Origin: Inquilinus ginsengisoli_A
GTDB lineage: Bacteria > Pseudomonadota > Alphaproteobacteria > DSM-16000 > Inquilinaceae
DNA length: 64,000 nt
Direction: 5' to 3'
Assembly: GCF_031453975.1 (NCBI RefSeq)
Contig: NZ_JAVDPW010000009.1
Coordinates: forward strand, 372,001-436,000
Part shown: piece after piece, positions 15,546-23,236 of the stretch
How the letters are laid out: each line of letters starts with the position of its first letter
Numbering within the stretch: position 1 is the stretch's first letter
Position numbers and translations under genes: made by a program
The notes under the pieces: model-generated
Told to the model about the DNA's origin: nothing
What the model saw: only the letters and a program-made list of their open reading frames with translations
Databases searched by the model: none

Positions 15546-17225
15546 ATGAATCTGCTGTCGCGCCTGTTCCTCCTGGTCGTCCTCGCCGTCGCGCCCGGGA
15601 TCGTCCTGCAGGGCTACAACGAGTATGCCCTGCGGATCGCCCGGACCAACGAGATCCAGGACGATGCGATCCGGCTGGCCAATGTCGCCGCCGGGGCGCA
15701 GTTCCGCATCGTCGACGGGGTGCGCCAGCTGCTCGCCGCCATGGCCCGGGTGCCGGCGATCCGCGAAGGCCAGGGCGGGCGCTGCACCGAGGTGGTCGAC
15801 GACCTCCGGTCGGAGGTGCCGAGCCTGACCGCCATCGCCGTGGTCGATGCCGACGGCAACCTGCTGTGCGGCGCCAACCACACCGCGGCGATCTCGACCT
15901 CGGTCGGCCATCAGGGCTTCTTCCAGCGGGCGCGGGAGATCCGCGGCTTCGCCGTCGGCGGCTTCGCCACCACCGACGCGGTCGGCGAGAAGGTGCTGCA
16001 CGTCGCCTATCCGATCTTCGACGGCGACAGCTTCCAGGGCGCGGTGGTGGCGGCGCTCAGCGTCGACGCGATGGCCGCGGCGATCAACATCGACACCGAA
16101 TCGCGCAGCGCGGTGATCACCATCACCGACCGGGCCGGGGTGGTGATGTCGCGACTGCCCGGGCCCGACAGCCGCTGGATCGGGCGCCAGGTGCCGGAAC
16201 CGTTCCTCGACCTGCTGGCCTCGCCGCAGGCCGGCTCGGTCACATCGGGCGCCCTGGACGACACGGTGCGGATCTATGGCTACGTGCCGATGCGATCGGA
16301 GGAGCTGGACCTCTTCGTCCTGGTCGGCATCGACCGGGCGGCCGCCTTCGCCACGATCGACGCCGCCACCCAGCGCGGCATCGCCATGATCGTCGCCGGC
16401 CTGCTGGTCTCGCTCGCCGCCGCGGGCATCGGCGGGCGGCTGTTCCTGCTGCGGCCGATCGACCGGCTGCTGTCGGCCGCCCGGGAGTGGCAGCGCGGCA
16501 ACCTCAGCGCCCGCGTCCCGCTGCGCCACGGCCGCGACGAGTTCGGGCGGCTCGGCCTCGCCTTCGACAGCATGGCGGAGAAGATCGAGCAGAACCTGAA
16601 GCAGAAGGACCTGCTGCTGCGCGAGATCAACCATCGCGTGATGAACAGCTTCCAGCTGCTGTCCAGCCTGTTCGGGCTGCAGGCGCGGCGGGCCAGGACG
16701 CCGGAGGCGAAGCAGGCGCTGGCCGAGGCCAACGACCGGATCCAGGCGCTGGCCATCGTCCACCGCCGGCTCTACGCCCATGCCGCCGTCGACCGGGTCG
16801 AGGTGAAGAGCTATCTGACCGGGCTGTGCGACGACCTGTCCCGCGCACTGCTGCCCGACAACGGCGCCAAAGAGATCGTGATCGACGCGGTGGAGGCGGA
16901 CCTGCCGCCGTCGCGCATCGTGCCGCTGGGGCTGATCGTCAACGAGCTGGTCACCAATGCCGTGAAATACGCCTTCCCCGACCGGCGCGAGGGCCGGGTG
17001 GAGATCGGCTTCAGGCATAGGGCCGAGGGCGGCTATCGCCTGACCGTCGCCGATGACGGGGTCGGCCTGCCCGAGGGCAAGCCGCCGGCCAACGGCACTG
17101 GGCTGGGGATGATGGTGCTGCAGGCGCAGGTGCGGCAGCTCGACGCCGCCATCGACATCGCCAGCAGCCCGGCCGGCACGCGCTTCACCATCGACATTCC
17201 GGATCAGCGCGATCCGGAAGCGTAG
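15546..17225 (+). CDS. HisKA_2-family sensor histidine kinase (dCache-HAMP)
   Basis: A 559-residue membrane kinase. A helix at residues 4-21 and one near 278-300 flank a periplasmic dCache-like sensor. A HAMP region follows (about 300-355), then the phospho-acceptor box LLREINHRVMNSFQLLSSLF with H363. The GHKL ATPase domain has NELVTNAVKYAF, DDGVGLP and GTGLGMMVL. HisKA_2/HWE kinases often feed the PhyR-NepR-EcfG general stress pathway. It converges on an EcfG-like sigma gene 15 bases away, but no phyR or nepR is in view. I start at ATG 15546, which begins the first helix. Confidence 0.88.
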   Translation: MNLLSRLFLLVVLAVAPGIVLQGYNEYALRIARTNEIQDDAIRLANVAAGAQFRIVDGVRQLLAAMARVPAIREGQGGRCTEVVDDLRSEVPSLTAIAVVDADGNLLCGANHTAAISTSVGHQGFFQRAREIRGFAVGGFATTDAVGEKVLHVAYPIFDGDSFQGAVVAALSVDAMAAAINIDTESRSAVITITDRAGVVMSRLPGPDSRWIGRQVPEPFLDLLASPQAGSVTSGALDDTVRIYGYVPMRSEELDLFVLVGIDRAAAFATIDAATQRGIAMIVAGLLVSLAAAGIGGRLFLLRPIDRLLSAAREWQRGNLSARVPLRHGRDEFGRLGLAFDSMAEKIEQNLKQKDLLLREINHRVMNSFQLLSSLFGLQARRARTPEAKQALAEANDRIQALAIVHRRLYAHAAVDRVEVKSYLTGLCDDLSRALLPDNGAKEIVIDAVEADLPPSRIVPLGLIVNELVTNAVKYAFPDRREGRVEIGFRHRAEGGYRLTVADDGVGLPEGKPPANGTGLGMMVLQAQVRQLDAAIDIASSPAGTRFTIDIPDQRDPEA

Positions 17226-17240
17226 TCGGTCAGCAGCCCG

Positions 17241-17747
17241 TCAATGCGCCGTCGCGACGGCCTCGCGCAGGCTTAAGCGGGCGCGGGCCAAGCGCGACCG
17301 GATGGTGCCGACCGGCACCTGGAAGCGCTCCGCCGCCTGCTCGTAGGATTCGCCGCCGACGGCCACGGCCTCCAGCACGTCACGATGGATCGCCGAGAGT
17401 TCGGGCCAGCGCGCCGCGATCTCGCGCAGCTCGACCGCCTGGGTCTGGGACGGCGGGGTCACGGCATCCCAATCGTCGATCGGGACCATGATGGCCTGGT
17501 TGCGCTTGCCGACCACGTTCTGCGACAGGTGCAGGCGGCGCATCATGACCACCAGCCACGCCATGATGTTGGTGCCCGGCTGCCACAGATGCAGCTTGAG
17601 GGCGGCCCGCACCATGGTCTCCTGGACCAGATCGTCGGTGTCGGCGCTGTTTCGGGTCAGGGACCGCGCATAGCGGCGCAGGTCGGGAATGCAGGGAGCG
17701 ACGATTTGCAGGAATTGTCGCTCTGTCGCGGCGGAGATGGCCGTCAT
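17241..17747 (-). CDS. EcfG-like ECF sigma factor
   Basis: A 168-residue sigma-70-family factor. Region 2 spans about residues 15-85 (DLRRYARSLTRNSADTDDLV, then LWQPGTNIMAWLVVMMRRL) and region 4 about 115-165 (LSAIHRDVLEAVAVGGESYEQ, VPVGTIRSRLARARLSL). The PGTN-MAWL signature is typical of the EcfG/general-stress group. Its own promoter matches the GGAAC-N16-CGTT element that EcfG factors use, which implies positive autoregulation. No anti-sigma NepR gene is adjacent. It could be an EcfG paralog rather than the main factor. Confidence 0.85.
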   Translation of the reverse strand: MTAISAATERQFLQIVAPCIPDLRRYARSLTRNSADTDDLVQETMVRAALKLHLWQPGTNIMAWLVVMMRRLHLSQNVVGKRNQAIMVPIDDWDAVTPPSQTQAVELREIAARWPELSAIHRDVLEAVAVGGESYEQAAERFQVPVGTIRSRLARARLSLREAVATAH

Positions 17748-17780
17748 GGCATCGCATCCTGTTGTCGTTGATGCGAACTA

Positions 17781-17805
17781 AACGAAGCAGACCGGCAGAT
17801 GTTCC
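17781..17805 (-). promoter_or_regulatory. general-stress (EcfG) promoter of sigma gene
   Basis: GGAAC (17805-17801) and CGTT (17784-17781) on the minus strand are separated by exactly 16 bases, a full match to the alphaproteobacterial general-stress consensus. The expected transcription start is 25-30 bases before the ATG at 17747. The ribosome site AGGA lies 10-13 bases before that ATG. Confidence 0.78.
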
Positions 17806-17992
17806 GCTTTAATTTCGCCGTGAAGCGCATCTTCGGCGACAAAAAGACAGATCGGTTTTTATATTTTCCCCAAATCCGGCGATACCCGGTTCGAGTTTAA
17901 CAAATGTTATATTGAGAAAATTATGGGATCTCACGCCGATTTGGAAGGATGATCGCGCCGATGTCAGGCGGCTTCCTCTGATATTTCCCGGG

Positions 17993-18023
17993 CGGCTGCG
18001 GATACTGATGGTATCCGCAGCCG
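17993..18023 (-). terminator. 13-bp hairpin after deacetylase gene
   Basis: A perfect 13-bp stem (CGGCTGCGGATAC and complement) with a 5-base loop, 35 bases past the stop of the minus-strand deacetylase. No T-run follows. The rest of the 310-base gap (17748-18057) holds the sigma-gene promoter and AT-rich sequence with no gene. Confidence 0.55.
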
Positions 18024-18057
18024 TGACATGTCGATGGCAGCTATGCCCGGTCCGGTC

Positions 18058-19095
18058 TCAGCGCGCCGATCCGTCCAGCGCCTGCAGCAGGTTCGAGACG
18101 TTGACGCCCAGCGCGTCGACGGCGTAGCCGCCCTCCATCACCGTCAGCGTCGGCGCGCCCAGGCCGCGGCCCAGGATCTCGCCCATCCGGGTGAAATCGT
18201 CGCTGTTCAGCTTGAACTGCGAGATCGGGTCCTCCTGGAAGGTGTCGGCGCCGAAGGACAGCACCACCGCGTCCGCGCCGTAGTCGCGGATCCGCGCCAG
18301 GGCGGCGTCCAGCGCCTCGCGATAACGGTCCCAGATGGTGCCGAACGGCATCGGCAGGTTGAGGTTGAAGCCTTCGCCGGCGCCTTCGCCGCGCTCCTCG
18401 GCATAGCCGAGATAATAGGGATATTCGACATTCGGGTCGGCGTGCAGCGACACGAACAGCACGTCGTCGCGGCCGTAGAAGATCTCCTGCGTGCCGTTGC
18501 CATGGTGGTAGTCGATGTCCAGCACGGCGACGCGGGCGGCGCCGTTGTCGCGGAACCACTGCGCCGCCACCGCGGCGTTGTTGAAGAAGCAGTAGCCGCA
18601 ATAGACATCGGTCGAGGCGTGGTGCCCCGGCGGCCGGCACAGCGAGAACACCGGCTTGCCGTCCGCTGCCACCCGCTTCGCCCCGGTCAGGGCGACGTCG
18701 ACCGAGCTCAGCGCCGCGCGCCAGGTGCCGGCGGTGATCGGGGTGCCGCAGTCGCTGGCATAATAGCCGAGCTTGCCCTCGATCGAGCTGGGGATGACCT
18801 GGCGCATGTTGCGCACCGCCCAGTTGGTCGGCAGCGCGTCGATCTCGCCATGCGCGGCCGCCCACTCGTCCCAGGCGGTCTCGAGGAAGCGGATGAAATG
18901 GGGGGCGTGCACCCGGGCGATCGGGTCGGTGCCGAAGCGCTCCGGCGCCCGCACCTCGCCCAGGCCGATCGCCTGGATCCGCGCCAGGATTGTCTCGGCC
19001 CGCTCCGGCTTCTCCACCACCGGGATGAAGTGCCCGCCGGTCAGCTCCACCTTGCCGTGCTGCAGCCGGTGGTCCTCTGAATAGATCGTCAGCAT
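18058..19095 (-). CDS. histone deacetylase-family / acetylpolyamine amidohydrolase
   Basis: A 345-residue Zn-dependent deacetylase of the arginase/HDAC superfamily. Catalytic and metal motifs are present: RPPGHHAS, DIDYHHGNGTQEIFY, SLHADP, FGADTFQEDP and the late EGGYAVDALG. Bacterial members of this length that begin MLTIYSEDHRLQHGK act mainly on acetylpolyamines or other acetylated small molecules. It is cytoplasmic and monocistronic between its hairpin and the antiporter gene, with no polyamine gene nearby to confirm substrate. Confidence 0.9.
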   Translation of the reverse strand: MLTIYSEDHRLQHGKVELTGGHFIPVVEKPERAETILARIQAIGLGEVRAPERFGTDPIARVHAPHFIRFLETAWDEWAAAHGEIDALPTNWAVRNMRQVIPSSIEGKLGYYASDCGTPITAGTWRAALSSVDVALTGAKRVAADGKPVFSLCRPPGHHASTDVYCGYCFFNNAAVAAQWFRDNGAARVAVLDIDYHHGNGTQEIFYGRDDVLFVSLHADPNVEYPYYLGYAEERGEGAGEGFNLNLPMPFGTIWDRYREALDAALARIRDYGADAVVLSFGADTFQEDPISQFKLNSDDFTRMGEILGRGLGAPTLTVMEGGYAVDALGVNVSNLLQALDGSAR

Positions 19096-19183
19096 CGTGT
19101 CCCCGCTTTTCCTGTCGCCGGGCGACGATAGCGGATGCGCGCGGGCGCCGGAACGGGGATCGTCCGACCTTTGGGGCCGCGGC

Positions 19184-21091
19184 TCAGTCTGGCCGGCCGG
19201 TGCCTTCGGGCATTGTCGGCAGCGCTTCGGCCGCCGGCTGCGGCGCCGGGTCGGCGGCCGCGGGCCGGGGCGGCGGGGCGGCCCGCCGGGCCCGTCTTTC
19301 GCGCAGGCGGTGGCGGAACCAGGCCGCGATCTCCGACAGGTTCTGGAACACCGGCAGCTTGGGCTGGGCGCCGCGGCTCGGCTCCAGCGCCAGCCCGACC
19401 TCGGTCACCAGATTCTCGTCGTCGACGGCGCGGACGATCAGCTCGACCCCGCCGACCGGCAGCCGGTCGCCGATCTCGACCCGGCCGCCGAAGGCGTCCT
19501 GCAGGAAGGCGCCGGTGCTGCGGGTCTCGCCCGGCTCGGGCAGGGCGAAGCCGTAGCTCTCCGCCACCTCGGCCAGGGGGGCGTCGGCGTTCAGGGTGAA
19601 GTCGCCGAAGAAGTCGCGGTCGTCCTCGGCCAGCCGCATCGGGGTGGCGAACAGCCGGTCCAGCAGCCGGACCTGCTGCGGCGGGGTGAAGATGTAGACC
19701 TGGTCGCCGCTTTGCAGCCGCCCGGCATGGTGGATGTCGACCGACTGGCCGTCGCGCACGATCAGGGCGGGCCGGGCCCAGCGCGGGATGCGCTCGCCGC
19801 GGGCCACCGGGCTCTGCGCCGCGATGCGGTACACCACCAGCTCGTGGTTGGCGCGGCCCGGCAGCTCCAGCTCGACGCGGTCGACCGGGCCGATCCGCGG
19901 CGGCACGATCAGGCCCAGCCATTTCGCCAGCGGCCGGATGGTCCAGCCCTGCAGCAGCAGCGAGAACACCACCACCAGGAACACGCCGTTGAAGATCATC
20001 CGCCCCTCGGGCAGCTGGGCGATCAGCGGCAGGATGGCCAGCAGGATCGACACCGCGCCGCGCAGCCCGACCCAGGCGACGAAGGTGGTCTCGTTGCGCG
20101 AGAAGCCGTAGGGCAGCAGGCACAGCCACACGGCGATCGGCCGGGCCACGAAGGTCAGCACCAGGGCGACGCCCAGCGCCGGCAGGAACACCGCCGGGAA
20201 TTGCGATGGCGTGGCCAGCAGGCCCAGCGTCAGGAACATGCAGATCTGGGCCAGCCAGGTCATGCCGCTCTGGAACCGGCGCAGCAGGGCGGAGGCGCGC
20301 AGGGTGGCGTTGCCCGCGACCATGCCGGCGACGTAGACGGCGATGAAGCCCGACCCGTGCAGCATGCCGGTGGCGGCGAAGATCAGCAGGGCGAGGCTGA
20401 GCACGATCACCGGATACAGGCCGGGGTCGAGGGCGACCCGGTTGATCACCCGCACGATCAGGAAGCCGCCGACCAGGCCGATGGCGATGCCCAGCCCGGC
20501 CTCCAGCGTGAAGCTGGTGGCCAGCGCCCAGGTCAGGCTGGCCGCGCCGGTGCCGGCCCTGACCGCTTCGACCAGCGCCAGGGTCAGGAAGATGGCGATC
20601 GGGTCGTTGCTGCCGGATTCGATCTCGAGGGTCGAGCGCATGCGATCGCGCAGGGTGATGCCGCCGACCCGCAGCAGGAAGAACACCGCCGCCGCATCGG
20701 TCGAGCTGATGATCGCACCGGTCAGCAGCGACACGGGCCAGCCGAAGCCGAAGATCAGGCGGACGGCGATCGCGGCCAGGCCGGTGGTGATCAGCACGCC
20801 GATGGTGGCCAGGGTCAGGGCCGGGGCCGCGGCGGCCCGGAAGCTCTGCAGCCGGGTCTCGAAGCCGCTGTCGAACAGGATCAGCGCCAGCGCCACGCTG
20901 CCGATGAAATAGGCCACCGGCGCATTGTCGAAATGGATCTGGCCGATGCCGTCCTCGCCGGCGCCGAGGCCGACCGCCAGGAACACCAGCAGCAGGGGGG
21001 CGCCGACCCGGAACGAGATCAGGCTGGTGAAGACGCTGAGGGCAATGAGTCCCGCCGCAACGAGAATGGCGAGGTTCATCGCCTCGATCAT
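19184..21091 (-). CDS. K+/H+ antiporter, CvrA/NhaP2 type
   Basis: A 635-residue inner-membrane antiporter. Residues 1-390 carry about 12 helices of the Na+/H+ exchanger (CPA1) family, with the FDSGFETRL and STDAAAVFFLL segments. A TrkA_C-like regulatory domain (about 395-480, RVELELPGRANHELVVYRI) and a CorC_HlyC-like accessory domain (about 490-570) follow, the NhaP2/CvrA order. The last 60 residues are Arg/Ala/Pro-rich. I start at ATG 21091 because the upstream extension is not membrane-like. Role: potassium or sodium extrusion and pH homeostasis. Confidence 0.9.
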   Translation of the reverse strand: MIEAMNLAILVAAGLIALSVFTSLISFRVGAPLLLVFLAVGLGAGEDGIGQIHFDNAPVAYFIGSVALALILFDSGFETRLQSFRAAAAPALTLATIGVLITTGLAAIAVRLIFGFGWPVSLLTGAIISSTDAAAVFFLLRVGGITLRDRMRSTLEIESGSNDPIAIFLTLALVEAVRAGTGAASLTWALATSFTLEAGLGIAIGLVGGFLIVRVINRVALDPGLYPVIVLSLALLIFAATGMLHGSGFIAVYVAGMVAGNATLRASALLRRFQSGMTWLAQICMFLTLGLLATPSQFPAVFLPALGVALVLTFVARPIAVWLCLLPYGFSRNETTFVAWVGLRGAVSILLAILPLIAQLPEGRMIFNGVFLVVVFSLLLQGWTIRPLAKWLGLIVPPRIGPVDRVELELPGRANHELVVYRIAAQSPVARGERIPRWARPALIVRDGQSVDIHHAGRLQSGDQVYIFTPPQQVRLLDRLFATPMRLAEDDRDFFGDFTLNADAPLAEVAESYGFALPEPGETRSTGAFLQDAFGGRVEIGDRLPVGGVELIVRAVDDENLVTEVGLALEPSRGAQPKLPVFQNLSEIAAWFRHRLRERRARRAAPPPRPAAADPAPQPAAEALPTMPEGTGRPD

Positions 21092-21256
21092 AGGGCCCTC
21101 TTCACCGTTCCGGGATCGCGGTCGCAGGAGCGCGACTCGCATCCCGCAGTCCATCCCAGAAAGTTGACCGAAATCAGGCCCGATGGCGAGGATTCAGTCC
21201 CGCCCTCCGGCGCCTTCATCGCGGCGGCGGCGCGCCTGCACCGCTGATCTCCGGCG

Positions 21257-22324
21257 TCAGCGCAGGTCGGCGCCCACCGCCTCGGCCACCGAGCGGAAGC
21301 CGTCGGCGCGCAGCCGGTCGGCCAGGTCGCGCTTGATCGCGCCCACCAGGTCGGGGCCGCGATAGGCCAGGGCGGTGTAGAGCTGAACCAGGCTGGCGCC
21401 GGCACGGATCTTGGCATAGGCGTCGGCGCCGCTGGACACTCCCCCGACGCCGACCAGCGGCAGTCGTCCGGCCAGCAGCTTCGCCATGCGGCGCAGGACC
21501 AGGGTCGATGGCGCCATCAACGGTTGGCCGCTAAGGCCGCCGGGTTCGCCGGCCAAGCTCGGCGGCAGGCCGCCGGGGCGGGCGATGGTGGTGTTGGACA
21601 CGATCAGCCCGTCGATGCCGGCAGCCAGGGCGACCTCCGCGACGTCCTCCAGATCCTCCGGCGTCAGGTCTGGGGCGATCTTGACCAGGATCGGCGGCCG
21701 CGCCGTCTCCTCCGCCCGTGCCGCGGTCACCGCGGCCAGCAGCCGCTCCAGCGGCACCCGGCTCTGCATCGCCCGCAGCCCGGGGGTGTTGGGCGACGAG
21801 ATGTTGACCACGAGATAGTCGGCCAGCCGGGCGAAGGCGCGGATGCCGGCGGCGTAGTCGGCATCCGGGTCGCGGCTGGTCTTGTTGCGGCCGACATTGA
21901 CGCCGAGAAGCCCGGGCGCGGCGGCGCCGTTGACGCGCCGGGTCTCCAGCCGCGCCGCGGCGGCGGCATGGCCGCGGTTGTTGAAGCCGTAGCGGTTGAT
22001 CAGCGCCTGCTGCTGCGGCAGGCGGAAGGCGCGGGGCCGCGGATTGCCCGGCTGGGCCCGCGGCGTGACGCTGCCGATCTCGACGAAGCCGAAGCCCAGC
22101 CGCAGCATCGGGTCCACCACCTCGGCGTCCTTGTCGAAGCCGGCGGCGAGGCCGATCGGGTTGGCGAAGCGCCGGCCCCACAGCGTCACCGCCAGGATCG
22201 GGTCGTCGGGGTCGGACGCAGCGGGGCCGAGGCCGAGCCGCAGGGCGGCCAGGGTGGCGCGGTGCGCCGCCTCGGGCGGCAGCGCCTTCAGCAGCGGCGC
22301 GGCCAGGCTGAACAGCAGGCTCAC
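21257..22324 (-). CDS. pyrD: dihydroorotate dehydrogenase (quinone), class 2
   Basis: A 355-residue class 2 enzyme for the fourth step of pyrimidine synthesis (dihydroorotate to orotate, electrons to quinone). The N-terminal amphipathic helix (LLFSLAAPLLKALPPEAAHR) is the membrane-association motif of class 2. FMN and substrate motifs include GLAAGFDKDAEVVDPM, GFVEIGSVTPRAQPGNP, NRYGFNNRG, SSPNTPGLR and GVGGVSSGADAY. Start is GTG at 22324, sharing GTGA with the stop of the upstream DUF952 gene, so the two are translationally coupled. The DUF952-pyrD order is common in alphaproteobacteria. Confidence 0.95.
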   Translation of the reverse strand: MSLLFSLAAPLLKALPPEAAHRATLAALRLGLGPAASDPDDPILAVTLWGRRFANPIGLAAGFDKDAEVVDPMLRLGFGFVEIGSVTPRAQPGNPRPRAFRLPQQQALINRYGFNNRGHAAAAARLETRRVNGAAAPGLLGVNVGRNKTSRDPDADYAAGIRAFARLADYLVVNISSPNTPGLRAMQSRVPLERLLAAVTAARAEETARPPILVKIAPDLTPEDLEDVAEVALAAGIDGLIVSNTTIARPGGLPPSLAGEPGGLSGQPLMAPSTLVLRRMAKLLAGRLPLVGVGGVSSGADAYAKIRAGASLVQLYTALAYRGPDLVGAIKRDLADRLRADGFRSVAEAVGADLR

Positions 22325-22662
22325 GGGACGGGCGGGAACACGTGCCGGCCGTCGACCAGCGGCAGCGGCGCCACCCTGGTCACCGCCGCCAGAGGCAGCT
22401 CGGCGTATAGATGCGGGAACAGGGCGCCGCCGCGCGACGGCTCCCACCGCAGCGCGTCGCCCAGCGCGGCCACGTCCACTGCCACCAGCACCAGGTCGGC
22501 CTGGCCGGCGAAGTAGCGTGCCGCGGTCTCCCCGGCCTGCTCCGCGGTGGAGAAATGGATGAAGCCGTCGCGATGGTCGACGGCGGAGCCGCGATAGGCG
22601 CCGGCGGCTTCGGCATCCCGCCATTCCGCCGCGCTGCAGATCTTGTAGATGTGTCCGGTCAT
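22321..22662 (-). CDS. DUF952 domain protein
   Basis: A 113-residue protein with DUF952 features: start HIYKICSAAEW, then DGFIHFSTAEQAGETAARYF and the end FPHLYAELPLAAV. DUF952 has an ADP-ribosyltransferase-like fold, but no function is established. It overlaps pyrD by four bases (GTGA). No signal peptide. Confidence 0.9.
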   Translation of the reverse strand: MTGHIYKICSAAEWRDAEAAGAYRGSAVDHRDGFIHFSTAEQAGETAARYFAGQADLVLVAVDVAALGDALRWEPSRGGALFPHLYAELPLAAVTRVAPLPLVDGRHVFPPVP

Positions 22663-22820
22663 GGCGGCCGACCCTAGGGGCGCGCCCGGGGCCCGTCAAT
22701 CGCGGGCGGGGCGGGTGGGCGCGTGAAGGGCTGGCCGGATCGGGGTGCGGCGGCAGGGCCTCGCCACCCGTTGGGATGGATCGTGAGCGTTGCAGAATGC
22801 GAACCGTATGTGGGTGCACG

Positions 22821-22833
22821 TCGCAAATTGCGA
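22821..22833 (+). promoter_or_regulatory. candidate activator-binding palindrome
   Basis: TCGCAA-A-TTGCGA is a perfect 6-1-6 palindrome about 150 bases before the sigma-54 promoter, the distance expected for an enhancer-binding protein site. A related half-site, TGCGAA, lies just upstream. The activator is not identified. Confidence 0.4.
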
Positions 22834-22968
22834 AATCCGGGAGGTGTTCGAAAAGGCGATCAGATCGATAGTATTAAGTGTTGGGGGAAATATGTATGAT
22901 TATTTCAAATCACCCTCTTCTGGCTGATCCCGCGCCGAGTCGGCGATGCCGCCGACCCTGTCCGAAAG

Positions 22969-22985
22969 TTGGCACGGCGATTGCA
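22969..22985 (+). promoter_or_regulatory. sigma-54 (RpoN) -24/-12 promoter
   Basis: TTGGCACG (22969-22976), four bases, then TTGCA (22981-22985) match the RpoN consensus YTGGCACG-N4-TTGCW at every key position, with GG and GC at the right spacing. Transcription would begin near 22996, about 20 bases before the 23018 start codon and overlapping its strong ribosome site. This 355-base gap (22663-23017) otherwise holds AT-rich sequence that would suit an upstream activator. Confidence 0.8.
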
Positions 22986-23017
22986 CCTCCTCCTGGCATT
23001 AACCTGGGAGGTTTCCA

Positions 23018-23236
23018 ATGGGCGACATTGCGATGACGAATAGTATGACGGTGGTCGAGATGAAGACCCCGATGACTTATGCCCTCGACATGGTGGCGGC
23101 GATGGGCGACCCCGGCATTACCACGGTTCCGACCAAGCCGACCGCCAGCATGCTGGCCGCCGGCGCCCGGGCGGGCGGCGTCACCGTCGAGGTGGCGTGG
23201 CGCGTGTTCCAGTCGATGGTCAACGTCGCCGACTGA
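23018..23236 (+). CDS. orphan 72-residue protein under sigma-54 control
   Basis: A 72-residue protein that I do not recognise. It has no signal peptide, no membrane helix and no cysteine. The middle carries TPMTYALDMVAAMGDPGI and TVPTKPTASMLAAGARAGGV, and the end is amphipathic (VEVAWRVFQSMVNVAD). Start support is strong: GGGAGG seven bases before the ATG, and a near-perfect sigma-54 promoter just upstream. It overlaps the last 17 bases of the opposing MHYT kinase gene. No same-strand gene follows for 6 kb, so it is monocistronic. A small regulatory or effector protein is possible. Confidence 0.72.
   Translation: MGDIAMTNSMTVVEMKTPMTYALDMVAAMGDPGITTVPTKPTASMLAAGARAGGVTVEVAWRVFQSMVNVAD

Noticed and set aside
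15154..15549. 131-residue plus-strand frame before the kinase
   Set aside because: No ribosome site, no family resemblance, and it crosses the lipoprotein promoter and the kinase start.
22325..22819. Upstream in-frame extension of pyrD to 22819
   Set aside because: The extension runs antisense-like through the DUF952 gene in another frame. The GTG at 22324 sharing GTGA with the DUF952 stop and beginning the class 2 membrane helix is the natural start.
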